A stretch of 64,000 nucleotides of DNA, from contig NZ_CANKWH010000014.1 in the NCBI RefSeq assembly GCF_947487305.1, positions 37,947 through 101,946 of the forward strand, given 5' to 3'. Source of the DNA: an uncultured Paracoccus sp. (GTDB lineage Bacteria; Pseudomonadota; Alphaproteobacteria; Rhodobacterales; Rhodobacteraceae). Numbering within the stretch: the stretch's first letter is position 1; each line of letters begins with the position of its first letter. The position numbers and the translations under genes were made by a program. Below, one piece after another: positions 1-8,415 of the stretch. The notes under the pieces were generated by a model that was not told where the DNA came from, made no database searches, and saw only the letters and a program-made list of their open reading frames with translations.

Positions 1-1784
1 CGATCGCCGGGTTCCTGCCGGTCGGCTTTGCCCGCTCTGCGGCAGGCGAATATGCCGGCAATATCTTCTGGGTGGTGGGCTTCGCCCTGATCGTGTCATG
101 GATCGTCGCGGTGGTCTTCACGCCCTATCTTGGCGTCAAGATGCTGCCCGCGATCAAACCGGTCGAGGGCGGCCTTCATGCCATCTACGACACACCGAAC
201 AATCGGCGCCTGCGGCGGCTGATCACGGTCGCGGTGCGCCACAAGTTCGTGGCCATCACTATCGTCGCCATCGCCTTCGCGCTGTCCGGCGTCGGCATGG
301 GCGCCCTGAAACAGCAGTTCTTCCCGACCTCGGACCGCCCCGAGGTGCTGGTCGAGGTCCGCCTGCCCGAGGGCACCAGCATCGAGACGACGACCGCCAC
401 GGTCGAAGCGCTGGAAGCATGGCTGGACCAGCAGCCAGAGGCCGAGATCGTCACCAGCTATGTCGGTCAGGGCGCGCCCCGCTTCTTCTTCGCCATGTCG
501 CCGGAACTGCCGGACCCCGCCTTCGCCAAGATCGTCGTGCTGACCCCCGACGCCGAGGCGCGCGAGGCGCTGAAGCACCGGCTGCGGGCGGCTGTCGCCG
601 AGGGGCTTGCGCCCGAAGCCCAGCTGCGTGTCACCCAGCTTGTCTTTGGTCCCTACACGCCCTTCCCGGTCGAGTTCCGGGTCATGGGCCCCGATCCCGC
701 GCAACTCTATGACATCTCTGAACAAGCACTCGGCATCATGCGCGGCATCCCGGACGTGCGTCATGCCAGTCGCGATTGGGGCAGCCGCACGCCCGTGCTT
801 CGCTTCATCCCCGCTCAGGATCGCCTCAATCTGATCGGCCTGTCCTCTGCGGAGGTGGCGCAGCAGCTTCAGTTCCTGCTCTCCGGCATTCCCGTCACCC
901 AGGTGCGCGAGGATATCCGCAATGTCCCTGTTGTCGCGCGCAGCGGCGGCAATGAGCGGCTGGATCCGGCGCGCCTGGCGGATTTCTCGATCATGAGCCG
1001 AGACGGCAGCGCGATCCCGCTCGACCAGATCGGCCGGTCCGAGATCCGTCTGGAAGAACCGATGCTGAAGCGCCGGGATCGGACGCCCGTCATCACGATC
1101 CGGTCGGACATCGATGAGGCCACACAGCCGCCCGAGGTCTCGAAGCAGGTCATGGCGGCACTTCAGCCGCTGATTGCATCGCTGCCCGCCGGTTATCGCA
1201 TCGAGATGGGCGGTTCGATCGAGGAGGCCGCAAAGGCCAACAGCGCGCTGGTGAAAGTCTTTCCGGTCATGATCGCCGTCACGCTGATCGTCATCATGCT
1301 TCAGGTGCGCTCCTTCTCGATGATGGCCATGGTCATGCTGACGGCGCCGCTGGGTCTCATTGGCGTGGTGCCAACCCTGCTGATCTTCAACCAGCCATTC
1401 GGGTTCAACGCCATCCTGGGCCTGATCGGGCTGGCCGGCATCCTGATGCGCAACACGCTGATCCTGACCGAGCAGATCAAGGAAAATCGCGCCGCCGGCC
1501 TTGATGCCTATCACGCCGTGATCGAGGCCACGGTGCAGCGCACCCGGCCCGTCATTCTGACCGCCCTTGCCGCCGTCCTGGCCTTCATCCCGCTCACGCA
1601 TTCGGTCTTCTGGGGATCGATGGCCTATACGCTGATCGGCGGCACGGCCGTCGGAACGGTGCTGATCCTGCTGTTCCTGCCGGCGCTTTATGCCGCCTGG
1701 TTCCGGATCACGCCGCCTGTGGACGGGGGCCTCATTGATTTGACCGAGGCACCTCAATTTCGCGCAGAAATGGCGGCTGAGTAG
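1..1784 (+). CDS. RND efflux pump permease, C-terminal part (5' end outside window)
   Basis: Inner-membrane proton-driven RND (HAE1-type) pump subunit; such permeases work with a periplasmic adaptor and an outer-membrane channel to expel drugs or other hydrophobic compounds. The gene is cut by the left edge: the frame is open from base 3 and about 593 codons are visible. After two membrane segments comes a periplasmic domain of roughly 300 residues starting near LKQQFFPTSDRPEV. A cluster of membrane helices follows from about base 1250 to 1720, including the conserved stretch GLIGLAGILMRN and a final VLILLFLPALYAAWF helix. The adaptor gene is presumably upstream, out of view; the next gene is on the other strand. 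The family is clear, the substrate is not. Confidence 0.9.
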   Translation, partial: IAGFLPVGFARSAAGEYAGNIFWVVGFALIVSWIVAVVFTPYLGVKMLPAIKPVEGGLHAIYDTPNNRRLRRLITVAVRHKFVAITIVAIAFALSGVGMGALKQQFFPTSDRPEVLVEVRLPEGTSIETTTATVEALEAWLDQQPEAEIVTSYVGQGAPRFFFAMSPELPDPAFAKIVVLTPDAEAREALKHRLRAAVAEGLAPEAQLRVTQLVFGPYTPFPVEFRVMGPDPAQLYDISEQALGIMRGIPDVRHASRDWGSRTPVLRFIPAQDRLNLIGLSSAEVAQQLQFLLSGIPVTQVREDIRNVPVVARSGGNERLDPARLADFSIMSRDGSAIPLDQIGRSEIRLEEPMLKRRDRTPVITIRSDIDEATQPPEVSKQVMAALQPLIASLPAGYRIEMGGSIEEAAKANSALVKVFPVMIAVTLIVIMLQVRSFSMMAMVMLTAPLGLIGVVPTLLIFNQPFGFNAILGLIGLAGILMRNTLILTEQIKENRAAGLDAYHAVIEATVQRTRPVILTALAAVLAFIPLTHSVFWGSMAYTLIGGTAVGTVLILLFLPALYAAWFRITPPVDGGLIDLTEAPQFRAEMAAE

Positions 1785-2207
1785 GACTCTGAGGTATCGA
1801 TGAATGGTCAGGCGCTGGTCGAGACGTCTGGCAATTCGGCCAGCTTTGACATTTCCGCGTCGCTCACGCTGCGGAGATGCCGCAAACTCCTTCGGCAGTG
1901 CAGAAAGACGACAACCCAATGGCAACTTCCACAGTCGGTGCAACCAGACAAATGGCTTGCCTTGACCTGCTGCCGCAGTCTCCCAGCAAACCCATCCAAG
2001 GGTAAGATCGGCAATTCGTCGGCACTGAAGCGTATGGCAGCTTTCTGGCCAAAGCGGACCAGCATGATCTGTGGACATCCCAAACGAAAATGGCGCGTTG
2101 CCATCGCAACGCGCCATTCCTGAGTTCCGCAGGTTGACCGGTGAATTCGTGTCCTACAACCGAGAATGCGTCACCGCGAGGGGCCGGGGTTTCGGGTTCG
2201 CTCTGGC
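1785..2207. other. Intergenic region, no supported gene
   Basis: These 423 bases lie between the converging pump gene and ftsH. The only feature I can support is the ftsH terminator hairpin at its right end. Frames of about 80-107 codons exist on both strands, but none has a good ribosome-binding site, the minus-strand ones start inside the terminator hairpin, and none resembles a family I know. A decayed gene remnant cannot be excluded. Confidence 0.6.
2082..2118 (-). terminator. Rho-independent terminator of ftsH
   Basis: Perfect 12-bp inverted repeat AATGGCGCGTTG / CAACGCGCCATT (2089-2100 and 2107-2118) with a 6-nt loop. Read on the minus strand it is followed by a T-rich tract (TTTTCGTTTG). 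It lies 90 nt beyond the ftsH stop codon in the right orientation. Confidence 0.8.
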
Positions 2208-4103
2208 TCAGGCCGGGGCAGGGTCGCCGCCGGGCGCGGGCTTCGCCTCGCCCGCCTTCGGCACCGAGGTCACCGAGGGGATCGAGCTGCCCGGCGTATT
2301 GTCATCGCCGCCCAGCTGCTCGCCGCGAATGACCTTGCCGATCTCTTCGCCGGTCAGCGTCTCGTATTCCAGAAGGCCCTTGGCCAGACGCTCGAATTCC
2401 TCGTCTTTCTCCAGAAGGATGCGGCGGGCGTCCTGATAGCCCTGTTCGATCAGGTCATGGACCTCCTGCTCGATCAGCTCCTTGGTCGAGGCCGAGATCG
2501 AGAAGCCGCCGGTCGAGCCGTTATAGCCCTCATGCGCCTCGGCATAGTCGATATTGCCGACCTTGTCGGACATGCCCCAGCGCATCACCATGGCGCGGGC
2601 CAGCTGGCTGGCCTGCTGGATATCGCCGGCCGGGCCGTTCGACACGCCTTCTTCGCCGTATTTGATGATCTCGGCGGCCTTGCCGGCCATGGTCATGGCT
2701 AGCTTCTGCTTGGCCTCGTCCTTGTGATAGTTCAGCCGGTCCATCTCGGGCAGCGACACCACCATCCCCAGCGCACCGCCGCGCGGGATGATCGTCGCCT
2801 TGTAGACCGGATCGCATTTCGGCAGCGACAGGCCGACGATGGCGTGACCGGCCTCGTGATAGGCGGTCTTTTCCTTCTGCTCGGGGGTCAGGACCATGCT
2901 GCGGCGCTCGACGCCCAGCATGACTTTGTCCTTGGCATTCTCGAAATCTTCCATGCTGACAAAGCGGCGGCCGATGCGGGCGGCGGCCAGCGCGGCCTCG
3001 TTCACCAGGTTCATCAGGTCGGCGCCCGAGAAGCCGGGCGTGCCGCGGGCGATGATGCGCAGGTCGACATCGGGACCGACCGGCACCTTGCGGCTGTGGA
3101 CGCCGAGAATCTTCTCGCGGCCCTTGATGTCGGGGTTCGGCACATGGATCTGGCGGTCAAAGCGGCCGGGGCGCAGCAGCGCCGGGTCCAGCACGTCCTT
3201 GCGGTTGGTGGCGGCGATGATGATGATGCCTTCGTTGGCCTCGAAGCCGTCCATCTCGACCAGAAGCTGGTTCAGCGTCTGCTCGCGCTCGTCATTGCCG
3301 CCGCCGATGCCCACGCCACGGGCGCGGCCCACGGCGTCGATCTCGTCGATGAAGACGATGCAGGGGGCGCTTTTCTTGGCCTGCTCGAACATGTCGCGCA
3401 CCCGGCTTGCGCCGACGCCGACGAACATCTCGACGAAATCGGAACCCGAAATGGTGAAGAAGGGCACGCCCGCCTCGCCGGCGATAGCGCGGGCCAGCAG
3501 GGTTTTACCCGTGCCCGGAGGGCCGACCAGCAGCGCGCCTTTCGGGATCTTGCCGCCGAGGCGGCTGAATTTCTGCGGGTTGCGCAGGAATTCGACGATC
3601 TCTTCCAGCTCTTCCTTCGCCTCGTCGATGCCGGCCACGTCGTCAAAGGTAACGCGGCCATGCTTTTCCGTCAGGAGCTTCGCCTTGGACTTGCCAAAGC
3701 CCATGGCGCCGCCACGACCGCCGCCCTGCATCCGGTTCATGAAGAAGATCCAGACACCGATCAGCAGGATGAAGGGCAGCCAGACGCCCAGCATCGACAT
3801 GAAGCCGGATTGCTGCTGCTTGACAACCTGAACCTCGACGCCCTCGGCGATCAGCTTGTCGGTGATCTCTTCGCCCATCGGCCGCACGGTGACATAGTTC
3901 TGCCCGTCGGTGCCGACGATGGTGATGTCCTCGCCATCGATGGTGACCGACTGGATCTGGTCGCTCTGGGCGCGCTGGATGAAGTCGGAATAGGTGATCT
4001 GGCGGCTGTTCAGCGGTGCGCCACCGTCATTGAAGACGTTGAACAGCATCAGCACCATCAGGAACAGGGCGACCCAGACGGCCAGATTGCGTGCATTGCC
4101 CAA
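2208..4103 (-). CDS. ftsH: ATP-dependent zinc metalloprotease FtsH
   Basis: Membrane-anchored AAA+ protease that degrades misassembled membrane proteins and short-lived regulators. 631 aa, the usual length. Membrane helices at about 5-24 and 105-122 flank a small periplasmic domain. The AAA module has Walker A GPPGTGKT at 194-201, Walker B IVFIDEID at 249-256 and the second region of homology near 300-316 ([20 protein letters not shown]). The zinc site HEAGH is at 416-420. The start is TTG at 4101-4103, chosen because a strong GGAGG lies 7 nt upstream and MGNARN is the usual N-terminus in this group. It is last in the tol-cpoB-tilS direction but has an 85-nt gap and its own candidate heat-shock promoter. 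Confidence 0.98.
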   Translation of the reverse strand: MGNARNLAVWVALFLMVLMLFNVFNDGGAPLNSRQITYSDFIQRAQSDQIQSVTIDGEDITIVGTDGQNYVTVRPMGEEITDKLIAEGVEVQVVKQQQSGFMSMLGVWLPFILLIGVWIFFMNRMQGGGRGGAMGFGKSKAKLLTEKHGRVTFDDVAGIDEAKEELEEIVEFLRNPQKFSRLGGKIPKGALLVGPPGTGKTLLARAIAGEAGVPFFTISGSDFVEMFVGVGASRVRDMFEQAKKSAPCIVFIDEIDAVGRARGVGIGGGNDEREQTLNQLLVEMDGFEANEGIIIIAATNRKDVLDPALLRPGRFDRQIHVPNPDIKGREKILGVHSRKVPVGPDVDLRIIARGTPGFSGADLMNLVNEAALAAARIGRRFVSMEDFENAKDKVMLGVERRSMVLTPEQKEKTAYHEAGHAIVGLSLPKCDPVYKATIIPRGGALGMVVSLPEMDRLNYHKDEAKQKLAMTMAGKAAEIIKYGEEGVSNGPAGDIQQASQLARAMVMRWGMSDKVGNIDYAEAHEGYNGSTGGFSISASTKELIEQEVHDLIEQGYQDARRILLEKDEEFERLAKGLLEYETLTGEEIGKVIRGEQLGGDDNTPGSSIPSVTSVPKAGEAKPAPGGDPAPA

Positions 4104-4137
4104 GACGGGACCTCCGAGCGGAAACAGTTGCGACAGA

Positions 4138-4164
4138 AAATAGGGATTATCGGGCGGGGTTCAA
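4138..4164 (-). promoter_or_regulatory. Candidate RpoH (sigma-32 type) promoter for ftsH
   Basis: On the minus strand TTGAAC (4164-4159) is followed after 13 nt by CCCTATTT (4145-4138). This fits the heat-shock pattern CTTGAA-N(11-16)-CCCCATnT closely in the -10 part. It ends 34 nt before the ftsH TTG start and sits just downstream of the tilS stop, so ftsH could be expressed apart from the tol genes. FtsH is a heat-shock protein in many proteobacteria; its use here is inferred from sequence only. Confidence 0.45.
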
Positions 4165-4188
4165 TGCGCGCTTTGCCACGCGCGCGGG

Positions 4189-5454
4189 TTAATGTGCAAA
4201 GATCAGCCCCCGAAACTGCTCGAGCCCCCTCACCGGGCGGGCGGTATAGGGCGTCTGGCGCATAACCGGGGCGGCGACCAGCCGTTCGCCCTCCCAGATG
4301 GCCGGGCTGCTGGCCGCCTCGTCGCGGGTCAGGCCCGAGGCGCGCCAGGCGGCTTGCGGCAGGGTCAGCGACTCGAACCCCAGCGCGGCGACATGTTGGC
4401 CGGGCTGCAGCCCGCCGATGCGCCAGCGGTTGTCCCAGATCAGGTCGCTGTCATCGCCGTCGGGGCGGGCCGGGGCGGCGCGCAGCGCGGCGGCGGGTTC
4501 GCGGATGATCCGCAGCCGGTCGCCCGAGGGCGCCAGCAGCGCGCCATCCAGCGTCACCCGGCTGCCGGCGGCAATGCCCGCCAGCGCATGGCTGACGGTG
4601 GCGCGGCGGGGCGGATAGTCCGCCCCGGTGATCCAACGGGTGGCCGCGATGATCAGGCGGCGGTGGATCTCGGGTGGGCTGCGGCGAAAGGGGCCGCGCG
4701 GCAGGACCAGCGAGCCATGGGCGGTGCCGGCATCCTGCGCCGCCTCGGCGGTGTAGAATTGCAGCGCCTCGCGCGCCAGCGCGATGTTCTCGGCCGCCAG
4801 CGCCAGCGGCTCGGGGCGCAGCCCGGTCGCCGCCATCGCCTTGCGCATCCGCACCCGGTCGAAACCCTCGTTCTCGTTACTCGGATCATCGATCCAGCCG
4901 ATCTCGCGCGCCGACAGCCAGTCGCGCAGCTCGGCCCGGCCCACGCCCAGCATTGGCCTGAGCCAGCGGACGCCGAAGGCGTCGCGCCATTCAACCATGC
5001 CGGCCAGCCCGTCGATGCCGGCGCCGCGCGCCATGCGCATCAGCAATGTCTCGGCCTGATCGTCCAGCGTATGACCCAGCAGAACCGCCGTCAGATTGTT
5101 GCGTTGCGCCCAGCCCGAGATCAGCCGCAGCCGCGCGTCCCGGGCATTGGCCATCAGGTTGCCGGCCTCGGTATCGCGGCGCCAGAGCAGGGTAGCATGG
5201 GGGATGTCCAGCGCCAGCGCCGCCCGGCGCGCCACTTGCGCCTCCTCTGCGCTGCCCTCGCGCAACGCGTGATCGACCGTGGCCGCCATCAGCCGCCGTC
5301 CGCGCGCCCAGCCTTTCGCCAGATGCATCAGCGCGGTCGAATCGCCGCCGCCCGACAGGGCGATGCCAAGCCCCGGCAGATCGCCCGCCATGCGGTCCAG
5401 CGCGGCATGAACACGGAAGGCGACGGGGTCGCCGCCGGCGCTCTCAGCCTTCAT
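4189..5454 (-). CDS. tilS: tRNA(Ile)-lysidine synthetase TilS
   Basis: Cytoplasmic ATP-dependent enzyme that joins lysine to C34 of tRNA-Ile(CAU), changing its decoding from AUG to AUA; essential in most bacteria. 421 aa. The N-type ATP pyrophosphatase loop SGGGDS is at 34-39. It is followed by the family segments ATVDHALREGS and LLGHTLDDQAETLLMRMARG. The ATG at 5454 was chosen over a longer upstream frame because family homology begins there and it overlaps the cpoB stop by 11 nt. The same order, cpoB-tilS-ftsH after tol-pal, is common in alphaproteobacteria. Confidence 0.95.
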   Translation of the reverse strand: MKAESAGGDPVAFRVHAALDRMAGDLPGLGIALSGGGDSTALMHLAKGWARGRRLMAATVDHALREGSAEEAQVARRAALALDIPHATLLWRRDTEAGNLMANARDARLRLISGWAQRNNLTAVLLGHTLDDQAETLLMRMARGAGIDGLAGMVEWRDAFGVRWLRPMLGVGRAELRDWLSAREIGWIDDPSNENEGFDRVRMRKAMAATGLRPEPLALAAENIALAREALQFYTAEAAQDAGTAHGSLVLPRGPFRRSPPEIHRRLIIAATRWITGADYPPRRATVSHALAGIAAGSRVTLDGALLAPSGDRLRIIREPAAALRAAPARPDGDDSDLIWDNRWRIGGLQPGQHVAALGFESLTLPQAAWRASGLTRDEAASSPAIWEGERLVAAPVMRQTPYTARPVRGLEQFRGLIFAH

Positions 5455-6424
5455 CGGCCAGATCGGCTGCGGCTTCCGGGTCAGTGCCCACTGGCAATTC
5501 GCCCGCACCGCACTCCAGCGCCGCCATCCGCCGCTCGGCCTCGGTCGCAGCATCCGTGCCGGCAAAGCGAACCGGGATCTCGGAGAGATAGAGGCAGGCG
5601 GTTTGCGGCTGGTCGGTCGCGCTGATGATCCGCGCAATGCCCAAGAGGCTCTCGGCCGAGCGGCTGCCCTGCGGATCGGCCGCAAAGGCCTCAAGCCATG
5701 CCGTTGCCGCGCCCTTGGCATCGCCCGCGCTGTCCAGCGCCGAGCCGCGCATGAACAACGCCTCGGCGGTCAGCGGTCCGCCGGCATGGGTTTGGGCGAC
5801 GGCCGCGAAGAGTTCAGCGGCGCGGAGAAAGTCACCCTGACCGAGCACCTCCTGGGCCCGGTCGAAATCCTGCTGCTCGGCCCCGGTGGGTGTGGTCGCG
5901 CCGGTTTCCTCCGCCGTCGCTTGCGCCGCTTGCCCGCCGACCGAAATCCCGCCGCCGCCCTGGCTGCCCAGATCGGGCTGCGTCATCAGCGCGCCAAGAT
6001 CGCAATTCGCGTCCATCTCGCACAGGCGGAACTCGATATCTCCGATCCGTCGGGTGCCGTCGAGCACCACGCGCTGGATCTCGTGCTGCAGCTTCTCGGT
6101 CTGGCCGGTCAGCCGGCTCAGCTGCGCCTCCATCGCGTTCATCCGGTCGATGGCGCTGTCGCCCCCGGCAGCCTGAAACCCGGCGGCGCCCGAGGCGACC
6201 AGTTCGGCCCGCAGTGCCTGCAACTCGTCGGTCAGCTGACCCAGCTGGGCGCGCAGATCAGCAAGCGTCGCCGCGTCGGCCTTCGAGTTGGCCGGAGGAC
6301 TGGCCTCGGGGCTGGCTGGTGCAACCTCCAGTTCTGGCATCTTCGGTGCCTCCGCCGTTTGCGCGCCGGCCAGGCCCGCCGACCCGAGGGCCAGCGCCAG
6401 GGCAAGCGCCGCGCTGCGGATCAT
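5444..6424 (-). CDS. cpoB: Tol-Pal system protein CpoB (YbgF)
   Basis: Periplasmic protein that, in E. coli, coordinates peptidoglycan synthesis with outer-membrane constriction by binding TolA and PBP1B. 326 aa. A Sec signal peptide occupies residues 1-21 (cleavage near AGA-QT). A coiled-coil region at about 50-125 contains heptad-like LRAQLGQLTDELQALRAEL. The C-terminal half (about 180-300) consists of tetratricopeptide-type repeats, for example AEALFMRGSALDSAGDAKGA. The start codon overlaps the pal stop (ATGA at 6421-6424), so the two are translationally coupled. Confidence 0.93.
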   Translation of the reverse strand: MIRSAALALALALGSAGLAGAQTAEAPKMPELEVAPASPEASPPANSKADAATLADLRAQLGQLTDELQALRAELVASGAAGFQAAGGDSAIDRMNAMEAQLSRLTGQTEKLQHEIQRVVLDGTRRIGDIEFRLCEMDANCDLGALMTQPDLGSQGGGGISVGGQAAQATAEETGATTPTGAEQQDFDRAQEVLGQGDFLRAAELFAAVAQTHAGGPLTAEALFMRGSALDSAGDAKGAATAWLEAFAADPQGSRSAESLLGIARIISATDQPQTACLYLSEIPVRFAGTDAATEAERRMAALECGAGELPVGTDPEAAADLADEG

Positions 6425-6960
6425 GCGCCGGCCCCTTGCGTAACCACGGTCTGCGCCCGGCGGTTCTTGGCAAAGCAGAGCTCCGTCGAGCAGACCTCAA
6501 GCGGGCGTTCCTTGCCATAGGTGTTGGTGCGGACGCGCCCGGCCTCGACCCCTTGCGAGATCAGGTATTCCTGCACCGAATTGGCGCGGCGGGCACCAAG
6601 CGCGAGGTTGTATTCCCGCGTGCCCTTCTCGTCGGCATGGCCGGCGACGCTGGCGGTGAAGCCGGTATTCTCGTTCAGCCATGCGGCCTGACGGGCCAGA
6701 ATGGTGCGCGCCTCGGCGGTCAGCGTGGTCTGGTCCGCCGGGAAGATCACCGTATCGCCGACCGTCGTGCGGAAATATTCGGCGCTGGCCGTGCCGCCAA
6801 GCGAGCCGCCCTGCAGGTCGCCCTGATAGACCGCGCCCGCGCCGGCATTGGCATAGGGATCGCTGATGATCTGCGGCGGGGTGGGCTGGGCGCAGGCCGA
6901 CAGCAGAGCCGCAACGGCAAGAAGCGCAATCGTCACATGGTGTTTCATCTTGTCCCTCAT
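6421..6960 (-). CDS. pal: Peptidoglycan-associated lipoprotein Pal
   Basis: Outer-membrane lipoprotein that binds peptidoglycan and TolB, linking outer membrane and wall. 179 aa from the ATG overlapping the tolB stop; an internal ATG at 6948 (residue 5) has the better-placed AGGGA and gives a more typical lipoprotein signal. The lipobox LLSAC puts the lipidated cysteine at residue 23. The C-terminal half is an OmpA-like peptidoglycan-binding domain, with the segment GHADEKGTREYNLALGARRA carrying the expected Asp and Arg. It is coupled to tolB before it and cpoB after it. Confidence 0.96.
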   Translation of the reverse strand: MRDKMKHHVTIALLAVAALLSACAQPTPPQIISDPYANAGAGAVYQGDLQGGSLGGTASAEYFRTTVGDTVIFPADQTTLTAEARTILARQAAWLNENTGFTASVAGHADEKGTREYNLALGARRANSVQEYLISQGVEAGRVRTNTYGKERPLEVCSTELCFAKNRRAQTVVTQGAGA

Positions 6961-8282
6961 GGCAGCAGCGGCCCCCAGGCCGGGTCCGAGGCCGCAAAAC
7001 TCAGATCCAGCGGTCGCATGTTGCGACCGGTAATGTCCACCGAATGCAGCCTCGGCTCGCCATTGCCGCCGGGCGTGACGCGGGTGAACATCACCACCCG
7101 GCCATTGGGCGCCCAGGTGGGGCCCTCGTCAAGGAATGATTCGGTCAGGATCTTCTCGTTCGAGCCATCGGCCCGCATCACCCCGATGTGGAATTTCTCG
7201 CCGATCTGCCGGGTAAAGGCGATCAGATCCCCCAGCGGCGACCAGACCGGCGTGCCATAGCGGCCCTCGCCAAAGCTGATCCGCGTCGGCTCGCCACTGC
7301 CGTCTGCGGCGATGGTGTAAAGCTGCGGCGTGCCGGAACGATCGCTCTCAAACACGATCTGGCTGCCATTGGGGCTATAGCTCGGCGAGGTCTCGATCGC
7401 GGGCGATTCGATCAGCGGGCGCGCGGCACCGCTGGCCGGGTCCATCTGCCAGATGTCCGAGTTTCCGGCCTTCTCCAGCGAGAAGACGATCCAGCGGCCA
7501 TCCGGAGAATAGCGCGGCGAAAAGGCCATGCTGTCGGCGGATTGCGTCAGCGGCCGCGAGGTGACGCTGGCCACATCCATCAGCTTGATCTGCGGAAAGC
7601 CCGATTCGAAGCTGGTGAACAGGATGGAATTGCCATTTGGCGACATGCGCGGCGACAGGACCAGCGCGGAATCGTCGGTCATCCAGTCGATATTGGCGCC
7701 GTCGTAATCCATGATCCCCAGCCGCTTCATCCGCGCATCCTTGGGGCCGGATTCCTGCACGAAGGCGACGCGGCTGTCGAAATAGGGCTTTTCGCCGGTC
7801 AGCCGTGCATAGACCTGATCGGCGACCTTATGGGCGGCGCGGCGCCAGTCGGCCTTGGCCGATTGCATCTGCATCCCGTCGCCAAGCGGCTGGCCCGAGA
7901 CCACATCGAACAGCCGGAACTTGACGCTGACCGTATCGCCCGTAACCGTGACCTCGCCGGTGACCAGCGCCTCGGCATTGACCGCCCGCCAGTCCTCATA
8001 GGCGATCGGCTCCTCGAAGCTTTCGCGGCTCGACAGATGCGCACTGGTCGGGATCTCGCGGAACAGGTCGGTGCCGGTCAGGTCGGCGGCGATCAGGTTG
8101 CGCACCAGCCCGGTCACTTCGTCGCTGCCCTGGAAGGCGGCGATGGCGATGGGCAGCGGCTCGACCACGCCATCGGTGATCTCGATGCGCAGAGGGCCGT
8201 CATCCTGCGCGAAGGCGGGGGCGGTGAGGGCGGTGGTCAGGCCGAGGGCCAGGGCCAGGGTCAGGTGTCGCATCATGGTCAC
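6957..8282 (-). CDS. tolB: Tol-Pal system beta-propeller protein TolB
   Basis: Periplasmic protein that shuttles between Pal and TolA during Tol-Pal function. 441 aa. The signal peptide ends near AFA-QD (residue 25). The N-terminal alpha/beta domain precedes a six-bladed beta-propeller whose blades show repeated motifs such as SPRYSPDGRWIVF and SPSYSPNGSQIVF. The GTG at 8282 is preceded by AAAGG at a good distance; an ATG two codons further (8276) is an alternative. The 133-nt gap to tolA is the only real break inside tolQRAB-pal and could hold an internal promoter, as in E. coli; I saw no clear -35/-10 pair. Confidence 0.96.
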   Translation of the reverse strand: MTMMRHLTLALALGLTTALTAPAFAQDDGPLRIEITDGVVEPLPIAIAAFQGSDEVTGLVRNLIAADLTGTDLFREIPTSAHLSSRESFEEPIAYEDWRAVNAEALVTGEVTVTGDTVSVKFRLFDVVSGQPLGDGMQMQSAKADWRRAAHKVADQVYARLTGEKPYFDSRVAFVQESGPKDARMKRLGIMDYDGANIDWMTDDSALVLSPRMSPNGNSILFTSFESGFPQIKLMDVASVTSRPLTQSADSMAFSPRYSPDGRWIVFSLEKAGNSDIWQMDPASGAARPLIESPAIETSPSYSPNGSQIVFESDRSGTPQLYTIAADGSGEPTRISFGEGRYGTPVWSPLGDLIAFTRQIGEKFHIGVMRADGSNEKILTESFLDEGPTWAPNGRVVMFTRVTPGGNGEPRLHSVDITGRNMRPLDLSFAASDPAWGPLLP

Positions 8283-8415
8283 GGTCTACCTTTGTATCGC
8301 GGCACGGGGAAGCGCCATCAGTCGGGAACGCCGCGCAGGTGCGCGTTTTCTATGACAATAATCTTGCGGTTGTGACATTTCGCCATCGCGGCAACCCTCG
8401 CGCGCAGGACCGGCA

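Noticed and set aside
96..2117. Long antisense frame (673 codons) opposite the RND gene
   Set aside because: The plus strand is clearly the RND permease; long opposite-strand frames are expected at this GC content and the translation is His/Asp/Gln-rich without motifs.
1800..2123. 107-codon plus-strand frame and 81-98-codon minus-strand frames in the gap before ftsH
   Set aside because: No ribosome-binding site, no family resemblance, unusual composition, and the minus-strand starts fall inside the ftsH terminator hairpin.
8317..8345. Hairpin CGCGC/GCGCG with TTTTCT in the tolA-tolB gap as a terminator
   Set aside because: It points along the plus strand, where no gene ends; the stem is only 5 bp.
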